Shown here: one piece after another, positions 25,932-37,939 of the stretch | Numbering within the stretch: the first letter of the stretch is position 1 | Layout of the letters: each line of letters opens with the position of its first letter | Assembly: GCF_964340395.1 (NCBI RefSeq) | Contig: NC_135550.1 | Span: forward strand, 25,472,676-25,536,675 | Length of the DNA stretch: 64,000 bases | Source: Glandiceps talaboti | Lineage: Eukaryota > Hemichordata > Enteropneusta > Spengelidae | Reading direction: 5' to 3' | Notes under the pieces: model-generated | Database searches by the model: none | Seen by the model: the letters and a program-made list of their open reading frames with translations, nothing else | What the model was told of the DNA's origin: nothing | Translations under genes and position numbers: made by a program

Positions 25932-28900
25932 CTGTACATAAAACAAAAGATAAAGAAAAGAGAGAACATTTTTAAGTCTGAGATCAAACATTATGATAAA
26001 TATTGCTATAGCCAAACATGACCATTTACATAAAAAGTCAGTCTGGAATTTTAAAGAATGCAATGAAAAAATATAAATTTGAAAACGACACCAAGTTTGA
26101 GATCATCACACAGAGATGGTTACCATAGAGATATATGTCAACATCTTATTTGTCACAAGCTTGCATATCCCTTGCTAACATTTGAATGTCCATTCATGTA
26201 TATTTTATTCAGACTTTGTATTATGTACAAATTTCCAAATTTAACACAAGTCACAAGCTTTAATTATATATCCCAGAATCCTTATCCTCACTCTTTGCAG
26301 AAGACTTAGTTGCCTTTTCTTATCTGGAATTTAGTCATGTTTATTGATACATTTCCATTTGAAATCCTAGCTTTATTCTATTCTAGCTTTTATTCATAAC
26401 GTTTGCTATGAGACCATTCAGTTTCAGAGTTGGGCACTGACAAATTTTTGACAAAATGATACAGTAACATATAGAACCACAGAGACCTCATTAATATTGC
26501 ATTAAATTGACAAGTCTGAACAACACATTGTGACGTACAAATGTCAATTCATAGGATGACGTCTGGCAGTGGAAAGTTCCTTTGAATTGGTGTGAATTGA
26601 TCTATAATCTTGCATGGCAATCCTAATTCTGGCTTTGTTCAATTGCTAAAGCTCTCTGGTATTACGATGTTTGTTGTGTTTAAAGAAGGTTCTTGAACCC
26701 AGGTAACAGAGAGGATGGATGTATGCATCCATGCAGAGTGACAAATCTGCTAAACCTTTCATTGTTTCCTTTCCAATCACTCATGAGTTTTTTTTATCAA
26801 GAATGCCTGTAAACTGAATAAAGCTACACAGATAGGTACCTACTGCCTACTTTCCACCCATAACAAAAAACTTGTGTCCTGACAAGTTTTGTAATTTGTA
26901 TGTGTACTTGCTTGACTCTGTTTATATGATTTGCTACACCTTGCTGACTTCCTTTGTCACACCATGGTCACTAAACCAGGTGAGGTCCACTGATAGCCTA
27001 CGCTATGTCATAACACATAGATGAATAAAAATACAACCTTGCATGGGTGGGTAAATTTTGAAGATAATTACAGTGATTCAACTTTTGGTGCCTGTTTTGT
27101 AGCCATGAAGGGCACACTAGTATAATTAATGGATGACCAATTAATGTATTCCAAAGTCTTAAAATGACCTAAGGCATGCATAAATTATTGAAGTATGGGC
27201 TGATGCACAGGTATAATACATTTTTATGGTATCTGGTACTCCCATCAGAAACATTTATCATTCCACAATGTCTGGCATAACATAGTCAAGTTAGGATTAC
27301 TGGTACCACTACTACAATATCAACATTGACAAAACATATGCTGCTAACAGCTAAGACCTCATTAGTTTATAGATCTATTTACATAACTGGGAAATATTAG
27401 GACTAATCCAACATCAAAATGGGGGTGTACTATGTAATATGTGACAGGGATTTACACCTTCTGTAAGTGTAGGGTTCAAATTGTTTATTTAAAATACAAA
27501 ATTCATAGACTAGAAGTTAGATTTGAAAGTGGCCTAATGGATGACAAATGGGTATTTATTTTGGATTTTGGATTCTTAAGACAACTCTACTTCTGGTGTT
27601 TTCCTACTTGAAAAAAAATCTGAAACAGCATTGACCAAATCCGTGTTAGTAACTCAATAAATTACAAAAACTTAAAAAAATCTGTGTAAAAAGTTTGTTA
27701 TTGTAAGAATTCTACACGTTTAATTTTTGCAATTTATTTACAAACAAGAACTTTGTACATGATGTATCAGATTGTTTTTTCATGTATAAACAGATAGTAT
27801 AGTTCTTAGATACGTCTATCAGGTCAGAAAAACATAATAACACAAGAACATATTATTACTATTACAATATAGTAGAATTGCTTTATGAATGAAAAATCCA
27901 CAATAAATACCCATTTCTCATGCATGTGGTCACTTTAATGGTCCATAAACTTATAAATGTGTTAATCATGTAATAGATAAATGCTAATTTTGAAAGTAAT
28001 TTTCCTTTGGAAGGAAAACACTTTGCTAATTGTAATATTTGAACATAGACATGTAGTACTCAGCCTGAGTACTACTATCATGCAAATTACCTTTTTAAAC
28101 TGAAGAATGTGGTAATTAAACTTAGTGGATGCTACAATACAGACCAAATACCCACACTTTACAGCTGTTGATGCTTTTGTCACCATAATCTCTGTTTTTG
28201 TGACGTATCTATTCCCTTTGTGCACTAGTGTCCAATCATTTCAAATGAACCCCTGAGGGGAGACTCCAACCACACTTTACAGGTCATTAAAGAGTACAAC
28301 ATTCTTTACTTCAAAGATGAAAAGAATAACTACAGTCTGACACCGAAGCCATAATTTCCCAATGACTGCCACAGACCAATATGATCAAAGTTGTCGCAAG
28401 CACCTGGGTGTCTTTGGTACAAAGAGACTGTACCGAATGATATATTTCCTTCTTTTTTTTTACAACACCCTCAAGTACCTCATGAACATACACTGCACAT
28501 ACACATGTACTGTAGCCTTGGACAGTAAATCCTTCTGTCTAAATGCTAATGAGGTAAACATTACCTTAAATGCAATGCTACCCTCATTTCATTGACCACA
28601 CTTTCATGACTGATTTATACAAATACTGTATTCACACAAACCTTACACTTATAGGAGTGAAATTAACCAACCAAAGTAACTACTATTTTCCAATATTGCA
28701 GAGAAAAACAAGTTTTGTTTTGTAGACAACTTGGGTTTTCAGCAGTTGGGGATGAATAGATATTTTCTTAAACAAACACATCCTTTGTTGAAGTGCTATC
28801 AAGCAGGCAATTCATTTGTAAAATAATGGGGAAAGCATGCAATTTGGGGAACATTTGCTTTTTGAAGTCATAGAGATAAGTATGTAATTGGAGAACATTT

Positions 28901-30267
28901 GCTGTTCGGAGCCATACGTTTGAGAATAAGAAAACAGAAAAACCTTTTATAATATCAATGATCTCATACCAAACTATTCCTATATCAGCTAAAAGCCTAT
29001 AACTGCATACACTATTTTCTTTAATGACTATGTCTGGTATCAGTCTAAGGAGATATTGCCATACTGCTGGTCTTTATTGTTCATTTTTTAAACTATCTTA
29101 TCTCATACAAATATGCTATCTCTTGAAAACAGTGAATAAAGATCCAAAATATATCTTTTCAGAATGTAGGCATTCTTAATATTATTTGCAGTCATGTAGT
29201 GGAATGGGAGTGTCACCTGTACTGCATCACACTGCAGCTGCCAGTAAAATCTCAAGGACATATATGTCTGGTGAAACATGTATATCACAGACCATTGGAA
29301 TTTTCTTGTTAGCATTGTAATTATTTTAAAAGGTATTTTTCAGACTTCATTCTAATGTGATTTGAATTAACCAAGATATTGAAGTTTGAGTTGGCGGTAC
29401 AATGTAAAGTAATAAGCATTCTAAATTTGTATACATTTGTTCATAAATACATGTATGTGATTTGAGTCAACAAATAAGTACACTTACATCATTTTAAGTA
29501 AACAAATATGCCATTTTAATATAATTCAACAGATCCCTTGCTTTTAAATGGCCATTCCTTAGGTATTACAATTCTTCAAGCAATGTAACTTTTATTCCTT
29601 AATCATGTTAGCACCTTTGTTGCAGGTAAACATGAGTATTTTACAAATTGCTTTAAAACCAAATGACTGAACAAAATTGATCAAACACACACACCTCTTT
29701 TGATATTCTTTCTTACCCCTCCACCATCACTCGCGACAATAATACTGTTCCCTCACTTTTTGTGACAGTGGTGGAAAAAAATTCATGAATTCATGACCAG
29801 TCTCATTTATTAAACACTTATAAACAAATGTCATGGCAAAGTTACCCTCCAGCGTCAAGTGTTATTTCATGGTCCTGTCTATTATTGTAAGGGGATGCCA
29901 TTCCTACAGGGGTGTTATTGGTAACACATTCACCACAAGGCTGAGTACCCCTGCAGCCTTCACCAAGAATAATAATAATATATACTTTATTAATCCAAAT
30001 TTAATTTGGAAATTGAAATATGTTCCCCACTTGTGCAGCACCTGTGTGCCCTAGTGTTGAAGTGCGACTACACTACAGTCTCTTGCAGAGGAGGTACTTT
30101 AACGCGCCAAGATTTTAGCCGTAAGATTTTATGGGGGGGGGGGGGGGGACTGAAAAGGACCTGTGACAGTGAGATAGCCTGTCCAATGAGTAGTTACATA
30201 TGCATTGACTAATATTAGTAGTATCAGTATTAGTAGTGGTGGTGATGGTAGTAGTGGTGGTGGTAGC

Positions 30268-30312
<45 letters not shown>

Positions 30313-32456
30313 GGTAGTAGTAGTAAGGAGTACAAAGAGGTACACATTTTTGTACTTCAAGAAAATTTTAAATTCTAAAATAATTGGCTAATGCGTCTGA
30401 AATTGTTTTCATGCAGAGAGCAATGGTTAAGCAAATTTTCCATCAAGGATATAGGAACACATTTACATTACTAGCATTTCAGGTGCATCCTTGACGCAGA
30501 CAAGATGCAAATATGTTTAAAAATAATTGGAATCACATTGGGATTTAAACAGCGGCAATCCACAATCTAAAGGGTTTTGATAATAACCTGGTATTCATTT
30601 TACATGTATTGTAAACATTTTTTTTTTGAAAAATATAAAGCTGAAAAGAAATTGTCATTGACCTTACCTTTCCTTCACTTTTCCAACGAATGAAAAAACC
30701 ATATTCATCTACCTGGACCAGGCACTGAGCTTCAACAGAACAGGAATCCTATATTTTTTAAAAAAACAAATAAAATACAGTATATGACTGTTGAAACATT
30801 CATTGGAATTATGATGTGATGAATTTGGATAAAAAGGCCGAATGGCTGAGATGATTGATGGACCAAAGGACTGCAATGACATGAGAAATTTCACAAAAAT
30901 ATGACAGATTCACCATTGAACCTCAAACTGTCAGTTCAAGTTTCAATGGTAAATGTTACACTTTTCTGAGGGAACTCATCATTTTTTCCAGGTAAGCATT
31001 TATGGTTACTGCATAAATTTGCTGCACTGTATCATGAAGTGCATTCATATGATTGATAAAATAAATAACCATCATATAAAGAAATAATAACACGCACACA
31101 AAATAAATTGGCAGAAATAATTGCAGTGTACAAGTCATCTATTATTGTATTAAACATGGCTGGCTTTCCCACATTACATATCTAGTGAGATCTTACAATC
31201 AACACAAACAAACAGAAATGTTTTATTGGTCACTCTGCACAAGTCCTCATGTAACATATATAGTGGTTGTGCTATCAACAATGATACTACAGTAATGATT
31301 ATGAGGGCAATATAAACCTCTGATTTCTTCCCTCTTCTGTTACAGTGTGAGTGACTCTATACGAAATGCTCATGCTGATGAAATGTGTACTAGAAACACT
31401 CACATATTGAGATTTGATAACAACATTCAAAACAATTATTAAAATGAACTTCAGAAAACTGTTTGAATTCATGTACTGCATCAAAAATAACCAAAATGAT
31501 TCATTTCAAATGCACCTATATCCCCATAGAGTCATACTTTTGCTAAATACTGAGCCCAGTCTGGGTTTTAACAGAGAATATATCACACAACTGTAAAAAA
31601 AAATGCAGTATTCAAATACTGTTGGCACATAGATTGACATATTTCATCTTGTAACCAATATCTCTTAGTCTGAATTCACATCACTGTTTCTCCTCCATCA
31701 TTACTATGCTTTTACTACCTTCATTATAGTTTGCCAAATTTGACATATGTATATGAAAGGCAAATAAATCTTCATTTCATGTCAACATGAAATAATATTT
31801 CATATTAATCAAAACACAATACATTATAAAAAGAAACAGTTCAATAATTTTAATATGTGTTATAATACAGCAAATACTTGCTGGCATACAACTAATTCTG
31901 ATGCTTGGGGTTCAATTACATTCTTTAGGGACATGCTGAGCATAGCAATGAATGACTTATCAACTCTGACCTCAATCTTCAATTTGGGGACAGCAGCGAG
32001 CTGTCTTGCTGACAGAAATTCCACATATGGCTAAAGGCTATGCAACCAGAATAGTACATGTGTTCAGTTTAATCATATATCTATGACAACCTTGCTGCTA
32101 TAGATATCAAAATTATCAGCTGTGGTCAGAGAATTGAACATCTTGAGTGTCTGAGGGTAAATGTGGCCAGCCTCAGGTTTGTTTCCCCAATAGGCTTATC
32201 AAAGTCAAGTGTCTGTGTGTTGTCATGGCTTATCACTTCATATAATTACAAAAACAACTAGCGTTAATGGGTGAATGGAACTGTAATGTTGTTATGGAAA
32301 CCAAACAGAGCATTCAAGTTAGTAACAGGATACCCATTCAATGATATAAAATGTTGGAAAAGAATGACTTACCTCATCCCAACGATCAAAACGATCTCCT
32401 TTTTGCAAGTGATCAGGAACATGTATCTGCCACTGAAAATCATACAGTTTTGCCAT
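25866..32456 (-). CDS. PLC-beta (PLCB4/norpA-like), N-terminal part, three exons joined
   Basis: Gene-level entry. Exons 32456-32373, 30748-30668 and 25931-25866 join in phase 0 into 77 residues from the start methionine. The protein opens MAKLYDFQWQIHVPDHLQKG, then DRFDRWDE, matching the family opening (MAKPYEFNW... and a FDR motif) of PLCB4 and norpA. Exon 2 carries VDEYGFFIRWKSEGK, the start of the PH domain with the GFF-x-W-x-SEGK pattern seen in the PLCB4/norpA branch but not in PLCB1-3. Exon 3 carries LELSQVSDIRKG, the PH-domain strand written as S-D-I-R-x-G in norpA. The enzyme would hydrolyse PIP2 at the plasma membrane under Gq control; in flies this class drives phototransduction. 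The remaining PH, EF-hand, catalytic and C2 exons were not recognised to the left. Confidence 0.88.
28053..28075. repeat. Perfect short palindrome
   Basis: GTAGTACTCAG-C-CTGAGTACTAC: 11-bp arms with a one-base centre. Confidence 0.8.
30131..30149 (+). repeat. Poly(G) run
   Basis: Uninterrupted G run of about 18 bases. Confidence 0.85.
30206..30326. repeat. (AGT)n / (GGT)n microsatellite
   Basis: Imperfect trinucleotide tract, purest at 30268-30302. Poly-threonine and poly-leucine frames over it are artefacts. Confidence 0.9.
30668..30748 (-). CDS. PLCB4-like coding exon 2
   Basis: 81 nt, 27 codons, phase 0 on both sides. The acceptor is TATATAG and the donor is AAG|GTAAGG. The peptide has DSCSVEAQCLVQVDEYGFF then IRWKSEGK. 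This is the beginning of the PLC-beta PH domain. One other frame has an in-frame stop, so the frame is unambiguous. Confidence 0.88.
30749..32372 (-). other. Intron 1 (coding) of the PLCB4-like gene
   Basis: Runs from the exon 1 donor to the exon 2 acceptor, phase 0. Nothing else was recognised in it. Confidence 0.8.
32373..32456 (-). CDS. PLCB4-like coding exon 1 (start codon)
   Basis: 84 nt, 28 codons, phase 0 donor GAG|GTAAGT. The ATG has A at -3 and G at +4, a good Kozak context. The peptide is MAKLYDFQWQIHVPDHLQKG followed by DRFDRWDE. The start is supported by similarity to the family's usual first residues. A good acceptor (long T-rich tract then AAG) lies at 32517-32518, so the exon probably runs from 32516 with about 60 nt of 5' UTR. 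Confidence 0.88.
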
Positions 32457-32516
32457 AATGGATTGTGGTCAGAAATTCCAATTGTAGTTATCTCCTTCAA
32501 TCAATTAAAAAGATCA
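32457..32516 (-). other. Probable 5' UTR part of PLCB4-like exon 1
   Basis: The first AG after a strong pyrimidine tract (32519-32555, gene strand T-rich with few purines) is at 32518-32517. That places about 60 untranslated bases before the ATG. It implies at least one non-coding first exon nearer to 33.8 kb. Confidence 0.4.
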
Positions 32517-33026
32517 CTTAAAAATGGAAATAGAAAAATTAAAAAAACCTAGTCCAAGGTGTGTATCCAGGTTCTCTTCAATGTACTAGCACGCACACAG
32601 ACAGACACAAAAATAAAAACATGCAGATGAAGACAGGAGTGTCAGATGGTAGGCAGATATTCTTAGTCAAGGTGTTTTTCTTGTTTTTGGCTATTATGTG
32701 AGGAAAATCAACAACTTGACCAGAAAAGCTGATATGGAAGACACGTCTGAGCACTCAGAAATACTTGTTAATACCAACTTGACGGTGTGTCGGGTCACGT
32801 TCTCCGGAGGTTCAATTATAACGATGCTGCTGGCTGATGATATTATATTCCTCGAACTGAGTGTAAAAATCTTAGAGAATATCTGTCAACAGCTGAGGAT
32901 TTCACTTGATGTGCACTTGAACTACCATAGTTGGCTGGGGATAAACATATGTGATGTAGCAAAATACTGGAGAAAATAATTATCCAAGGCAGAAGATTCC
33001 AAATGCCAATGATGAAGAAGCTGTGA

Positions 33027-33034
33027 TGACGTCA
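33027..33034. promoter_or_regulatory. TGACGTCA (CRE/ATF palindrome)
   Basis: Perfect 8-bp CREB/ATF consensus inside the CpG-bearing block between the PLCB4-like first coding exon and its likely start site. A chance 8-mer match is possible; the CpG within it in CpG-poor DNA gives mild support. Confidence 0.3.
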
Positions 33035-33239
33035 GGGTTTTTATTCCTTGTTGCCTTCCCACAGCTATGCTGCTCAGCTGATAGCCCATCCAATTCCTGT
33101 TCGTCACTGACACCAACCTCACGACGAGTGCCACACTTTGCTGTCCTGGTAGATATTTACACCTACACGAAGTGTAAGAAAGGAAAGCACATTTTAGATG
33201 ACGTGAAACTACTTGTAAATGCGTTAAGTCAAGTAAAAC

Positions 33240-33960
33240 ATAACATACACTAGAACTAGAAGTGTACGAGTGGGACCACCGGTAAGTGATCGATCACAAG
33301 GCAAAGGGACGGCCGAGACAACATCGCCTGTTTATGATATAAATTTTTTTCCCGATAAATGAAACGATGGAAAATGTTAATATCAATGTAAAATATTCAA
33401 TATCATATATTATTTGAAGGTACATATGGTAAAATAGTGGTAAGGTAAGGCTAGATAACCGAAAAGTGTTAAAATATGTGGCATTGTGATAATTAGTTGA
33501 GAATCGATCAAGGAACGAACGTTTACTCGCTGTTGCCTGTAGGATATTATGATTATGCAGGCTCTGAACACACTGTACATGTCATTACACTAACACGATA
33601 CATTCAGACTCGAAATACATATCTCACAAAATCGTAAATACGTAACAAATCATGCAACCACCAAATGATTGATGCACCTTAAATACCACAGCAACAGATC
33701 TTCGGGCTGATTTTGCTGGGAACTCGTGTGGAATCGTAGACTGTGGTCCAAAATGCTAGAATGTCAGGACACAAGTCGCCGGAGTAGGTGTTCAGGAGCG
33801 ACTGCTCAGAACATAGTCTGAATGGCGTCCATCTGCGCATCTCCTACAAATAGGATTGTGTTTACATTTCTCGACCAATCAGGAGCGGGAAAACAGACAG
33901 CCTGTCAAAAATTAATATTACTGTCTCTTTGAAATGAGTAGGGCGCGTGATGTGGTTCAC
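33240..33960 (-). promoter_or_regulatory. CpG-richer candidate promoter / first non-coding exon of the PLCB4-like gene
   Basis: About 30 CpG dinucleotides fall in 720 bases, whereas flanking DNA is nearly CpG-free. The region lies just upstream of the first coding exon. A CCAAT motif at 33876-33880 sits in a GACCAATCAGGAGCGGG context, and a GC-richer stretch follows at 33770-33860, so initiation near 33.80-33.84 kb on the minus strand is plausible. A full cAMP-response palindrome TGACGTCA lies at 33027-33034, downstream. No TATA box was seen. The exact start and first donor are unresolved. Confidence 0.4.
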
Positions 33961-34125
33961 AAACATAAAGCTTACAGGCAGGTTGCAGTGATTGACCTTT
34001 TTATTTTTCGACTAGAATTTACGTAAGTGTGTACATGTACATGGGATTACCAAGGTACGAGGCCAGCAAAAGGCAATATAATTTAAAGTTACGACTCCAT
34101 CAAATGTCAAGGTCGCCAGGTGGAC

Positions 34126-34176
34126 CACAGGGGACCCAGGAACCGTGTGACAAACAAAACAAAACAAACAAACAAG

Positions 34177-34211
<35 letters not shown>

Positions 34212-34499
34212 ACTATCAAATAAATGACAAATGAACAAGCAAACGAACGACAAGTATTGGGACAAATAAAATAATTAAATAAACCAGCAAATAAACAGAT
34301 ACTTTTTATAGTGATGGGTATAGATTGAAATATCTAGTATACCCCCATGAGTATCTGTTTATTTGCTGGTTTATTTAATTATTTCATTTGTCCCTATACT
34401 TGTCGTTCGTTTGCTTGTTCATTTGTCATTTATTTGATAATTTATTTATTTGTTTGTTTGTTTTGTTTTGTTTGTCACACGGTTCCTGAGTCCCCTGTG
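34126..34499. mobile_element. 374-bp foldback element
   Basis: Left arm 34126-34302 (CACAGGGGACCCAGGAACCG onward) and right arm 34351-34499 (ending CGGTTCCTGAGTCCCCTGTG) are near-perfect reverse complements around a 48-base loop. The arms differ in length because a (AAAT)n tract has expanded in the left arm. It has no coding capacity. Confidence 0.85.
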
Positions 34500-34929
34500 A
34501 AATGAAGGGGGTCATCTGGGGTCATCTGCATGGGTCACAAAGCACTCACACTGCCGCCAGCCAGAATTTTCATCAATCCTTACTTAGTACTAAAGGAAAC
34601 AATACATGTTGGGGTTTAAGGTAGTGTGACAGTAAAGTTGTCGATCTTGAACTTTTGCAATGTAACTTTGCATACTTCGAAAATTTTACAAAAAAAATAT
34701 TTTTGTAGTACATTGACTATTTCTACATTCAAGACTCTAAAAGGTTAACACACACTAACACACACAAGTGTGAACCACTATCAATTTTATTTGACATACA
34801 TTTTTATACCATGCACAAACCAGTTGAGTTATTCCCTTTGAACAGAAACTGGTGTACGTGCCAAATATGAGTCAAAACGTTCCAAATCACCATTATTTTC
34901 ACATTTTTTCAGAAATTCTGCTTGAGGAG

Positions 34930-35102
34930 GTATAATTATATTATTATATACTTGCCAATATTTTTCTTCAATCAGCCGGAAAATACTCAAAACCTAAGCA
35001 AGACTTTTGTCACTGCTCATCTTGTGACTTGTAGTGACAAGGCCCCTTAGGTCACTCGTATTTTCCTTGGCTGAATGAAGAAAAATATTGAAGAATAATA
35101 CT
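34930..35102. mobile_element. Foldback MITE-like element, copy 2
   Basis: Same architecture and arm sequences as the copy at 3440-3609: TATAATTATA, then TATTTTTCTTCAATCAGC, then mirror GGCTGAATGAAGAAAAATA. The two copies are diverged by several substitutions each. Confidence 0.7.
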
Positions 35103-37878
35103 AATAGTATCTATTAAAGTACACTTTGTACATTTGCTCTAATAACATGATATGTTCTTGCAATATGCACTGAATTTTATCAGTGCGGAAATGTGTTTCC
35201 CACAATGCATTTCTCAGCAGGGTTACTTTGAATTCACTCTTCTGTCGTGTGTTATTTTACAAAAAATGTTGTGTTCTCTGCATTAGTGGCTATACCAAAA
35301 TCTTTATGAATGGATTCTCTCTGCTGGAGTTCAATACCTGTGAAAAAGTATTGTCCATTATATTCTCTGTGGGCATGGATAAAGTGATGAAAAATGTTGT
35401 TGGCGTGATTTAACTCATGAATTGAACATGTTTCATCAAAAGTTGTCTCTATCTGGGGAAATGTAGGGTTCAATATAACTGAGATATAAAAAATGTATAT
35501 TATATTTCATATTTGCTACTATATTAAATATCACAAATATGGAGGTTACCAATGATATTGTTCTATATACTGCCACATTAGTTGTGTCAGGTTTTCATAT
35601 AAGAATACCTTGATTTGTGTTGATTTGATTTCTGTTCCATATCAGCTGGAAAGGTATGAATGCAACTGTAAAATGCCAACAACATGATGCTAGGATATAC
35701 CTAAGTAGATCCAGTGTGAGGTCAAAAGGTGGCTGCCAGGTGACATTGTGGGTCACCGTTGATATGCCAATACTCGTGTTCACTGGTGAAAAAGTTTCAA
35801 CCATGTATCCATTTAATTCACTCTCATTGTTAGTGAAGTAAAATGATAAATTGCTATGTACAGTAATGCTCAATGATTTTGAAAATGCCTTTTATAAGTT
35901 TTCTATATTTTTTTAATTTGACTTATGTTTGGTGTCAAACTTTGTTTACTTGTCACATTAATGTGATTATACAATTTATAATAAAATTTGACATTAAAAG
36001 TGCCTTTGACATAACATTATTAATTTAATTGACTGTTTTGGTGCAGTATTATGCAGAATTGTCATGGTTATGTAAGGAATCATGTCTTATCAACAGATAT
36101 TGTTGAATCAAACGTTATTTGTACATTTAATACACATATAATGGTGTGATCAAAGCTCATCTGTGCAAAAGTTCAGCATGCATCGTGACTTCAGAAAACA
36201 CTGATGAAGCTGGATACCTGGCGAAAGCTTTGGTAAGCTAATTAAATGTTGGTGCAATACGAAGTTAAACCCATTAACTTTAATACATATAATGGTTGTT
36301 TAGAGAATACCAGTATTTTAAACAGTTGGTATAATTATGTTATATAGTGCTATAATCTACCCGGTAGAACATTATACCAACTAATTCAAGTGCCTTTGGT
36401 TTTGAATACATTTTGAACATATAAGGCACTTGAATCGATTTGTGGCATATTATATTTCTTATGATCTACTACATATAATACCAAAGTCCAATTATTCAAG
36501 CGCCTGTGGTTTTAAATAAATTACAGGAAAAATTACTCACCTTGAAAGTTTGATAGAATTTCATTAAAGTATATATTTTATGCCAACCCAAATCAGAGTG
36601 TGATTATTTTTTACTCAGCCAACCTGTACCAACCCAGTTTGCATTATTTATTTTTCAGTGTATTATTAATTGACGTGTCTGTTTGTTTTGATGTGACTGA
36701 TTGGATGATGTGTCACGTACTGTGTACATAAAGGTAGGAGATAGATATATGCAAATACTATGTGTAATTTATACAACAGTCCAGGGTAACATTTCATCTG
36801 GTACACCCTGTTGTGCCTGTTGGCGCCTATACAACTGTTCTCACATGACCATTTTCATTTATAGTGAATGGTTTACTTCATCAAACTTTATAATTTGTCG
36901 CATGAACTATGGCAATTGCGTATGTGAATACAAAATGTATTATAGTTTATTAAAGCTTGTATAAGCTTGGATTATAAATTGTACAATATTTACTATATTT
37001 GTCCCTTACTGTGTTATATGTCTGCGGTAATGACAGCATTCTAACTGATGTGACTAAATATGGTGATTGATAATGATATGATGTATTTAGGTGAGGCCAT
37101 GTTAATCTATGTGTTATTCTGTTGAGTAATCCACAGTTGACTGACAACCTTTGTTCTGTTGTAACGATTATGCGAGAAATTGTCATGTTGGAAATTATTG
37201 TTTTTGAACTATTAACTATTCATCAAATTATGATGATCATGTGTGGACCCTTGTATATCAGATCAGATGTGGTTCACAGTAAGATCAACATAGATTGTTG
37301 CACGAACATTATTTCACTTAACGAAAATGGAAAGAATTACAGATGAAGAATATTGATTAGATACAAATATTATCCATTCTAATCTACATCTCTGTTTGGT
37401 AAATTGATATGGATTGAACGAAATGAGAAAAATGTCCCCAGCGTCTTGGCAATATATTTATTTATCTACGTTCATCAGATATTGTCACTGTCAATGCAGT
37501 CCAGCTTTCTATCAATTATTGGCTATGTAATATTTTCTTTGTTTGTGTTTTACACTTGGCCTATCTTATCAATTTCTGGCAACTGAAGACCACTTGCTGA
37601 GAATCGTATTGTCATTTAAGAAAACATCTTTATATTTCTTTTTGATAGTGTAGACATTTATTAAAGTTGAATGTCATGTGTCTATCTCTGCTTATTGATA
37701 TATAGTCTTGAAAAAACATCCACATGGATTCTTTATTTTGCAGTAAAAAACATACAATTTTTGAAGGCTTAGCTGCCTGAGTTGTAAAGGACCTTACTAT
37801 TTGTAACATCTGTATGTTGTTGCATTTATGTCTTCCTAGTAACATTTACCTAAAATTTCTTTGTTCTTTGTGTTGTAG
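35103..37878. other. Intergenic, no gene seen
   Basis: No supported exon. A hammerhead-like motif lies at 36201-36226. A 30-base motif (TTCAAGTGCCTTTGGTTTT) recurs near 36388 and 36498, with an inverted fragment near 36423. Confidence 0.45.
36201..36226 (+). ncRNA. Hammerhead-like core (CTGATGA-hairpin-GAAA)
   Basis: CTGATGA at 36201, then a hairpin GCTGG-ATAC-CTGGC-like stem with G-U pairs, then GAAA at 36223. This is the conserved core order of a hammerhead ribozyme. Helices I and III were not found, so it is probably a relic from a retroelement tail. Confidence 0.25.
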
Positions 37879-37939
37879 GTGTTCATAATAACAAATAAGA
37901 GCTGCAACTCCAGTGTCAGTGCTGGCATGCTTTCATCTT
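37879..37939 (+). other. Candidate plus-strand exon
   Basis: 61 bases bounded by a good acceptor (TTTGTTCTTTGTGTTGTAG) and a good donor (CTT|GTAAGTA). One frame is open (20 codons), the other two have stops, and no family is recognised. A plus-strand donor (CCG|GTAAGTG) also occurs at 33281 in the CpG-rich block, so a divergent, possibly non-coding, transcript is conceivable. Splice-site pairs also arise by chance. Confidence 0.2.

Larger units (their letters stand above)
25932..30667 (-). other. Intron 2 of the PLCB4-like gene
   Basis: Bounded by the splice sites of exons 2 and 3, both phase 0. It holds a perfect 11-bp-arm palindrome at 28053-28075, a G run at 30131-30149 and an (AGT)n tract. 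Around 29960-30000 an AATAATAATA...TTTATTAATCC motif resembles the 3' tails of some retroposons, but no element body is recognised. Confidence 0.75.

Noticed and set aside
29830-30110. SINE or LINE 3' tail
   Set aside because: The AATAATAATA and TTTATTAATCC motif is suggestive, but no element body, ends or target duplication could be defined.
35595-35873. Minus-strand frame with an NVTW motif resembling an extracellular domain
   Set aside because: Single short motif, no splice sites in frame, no second supporting segment.
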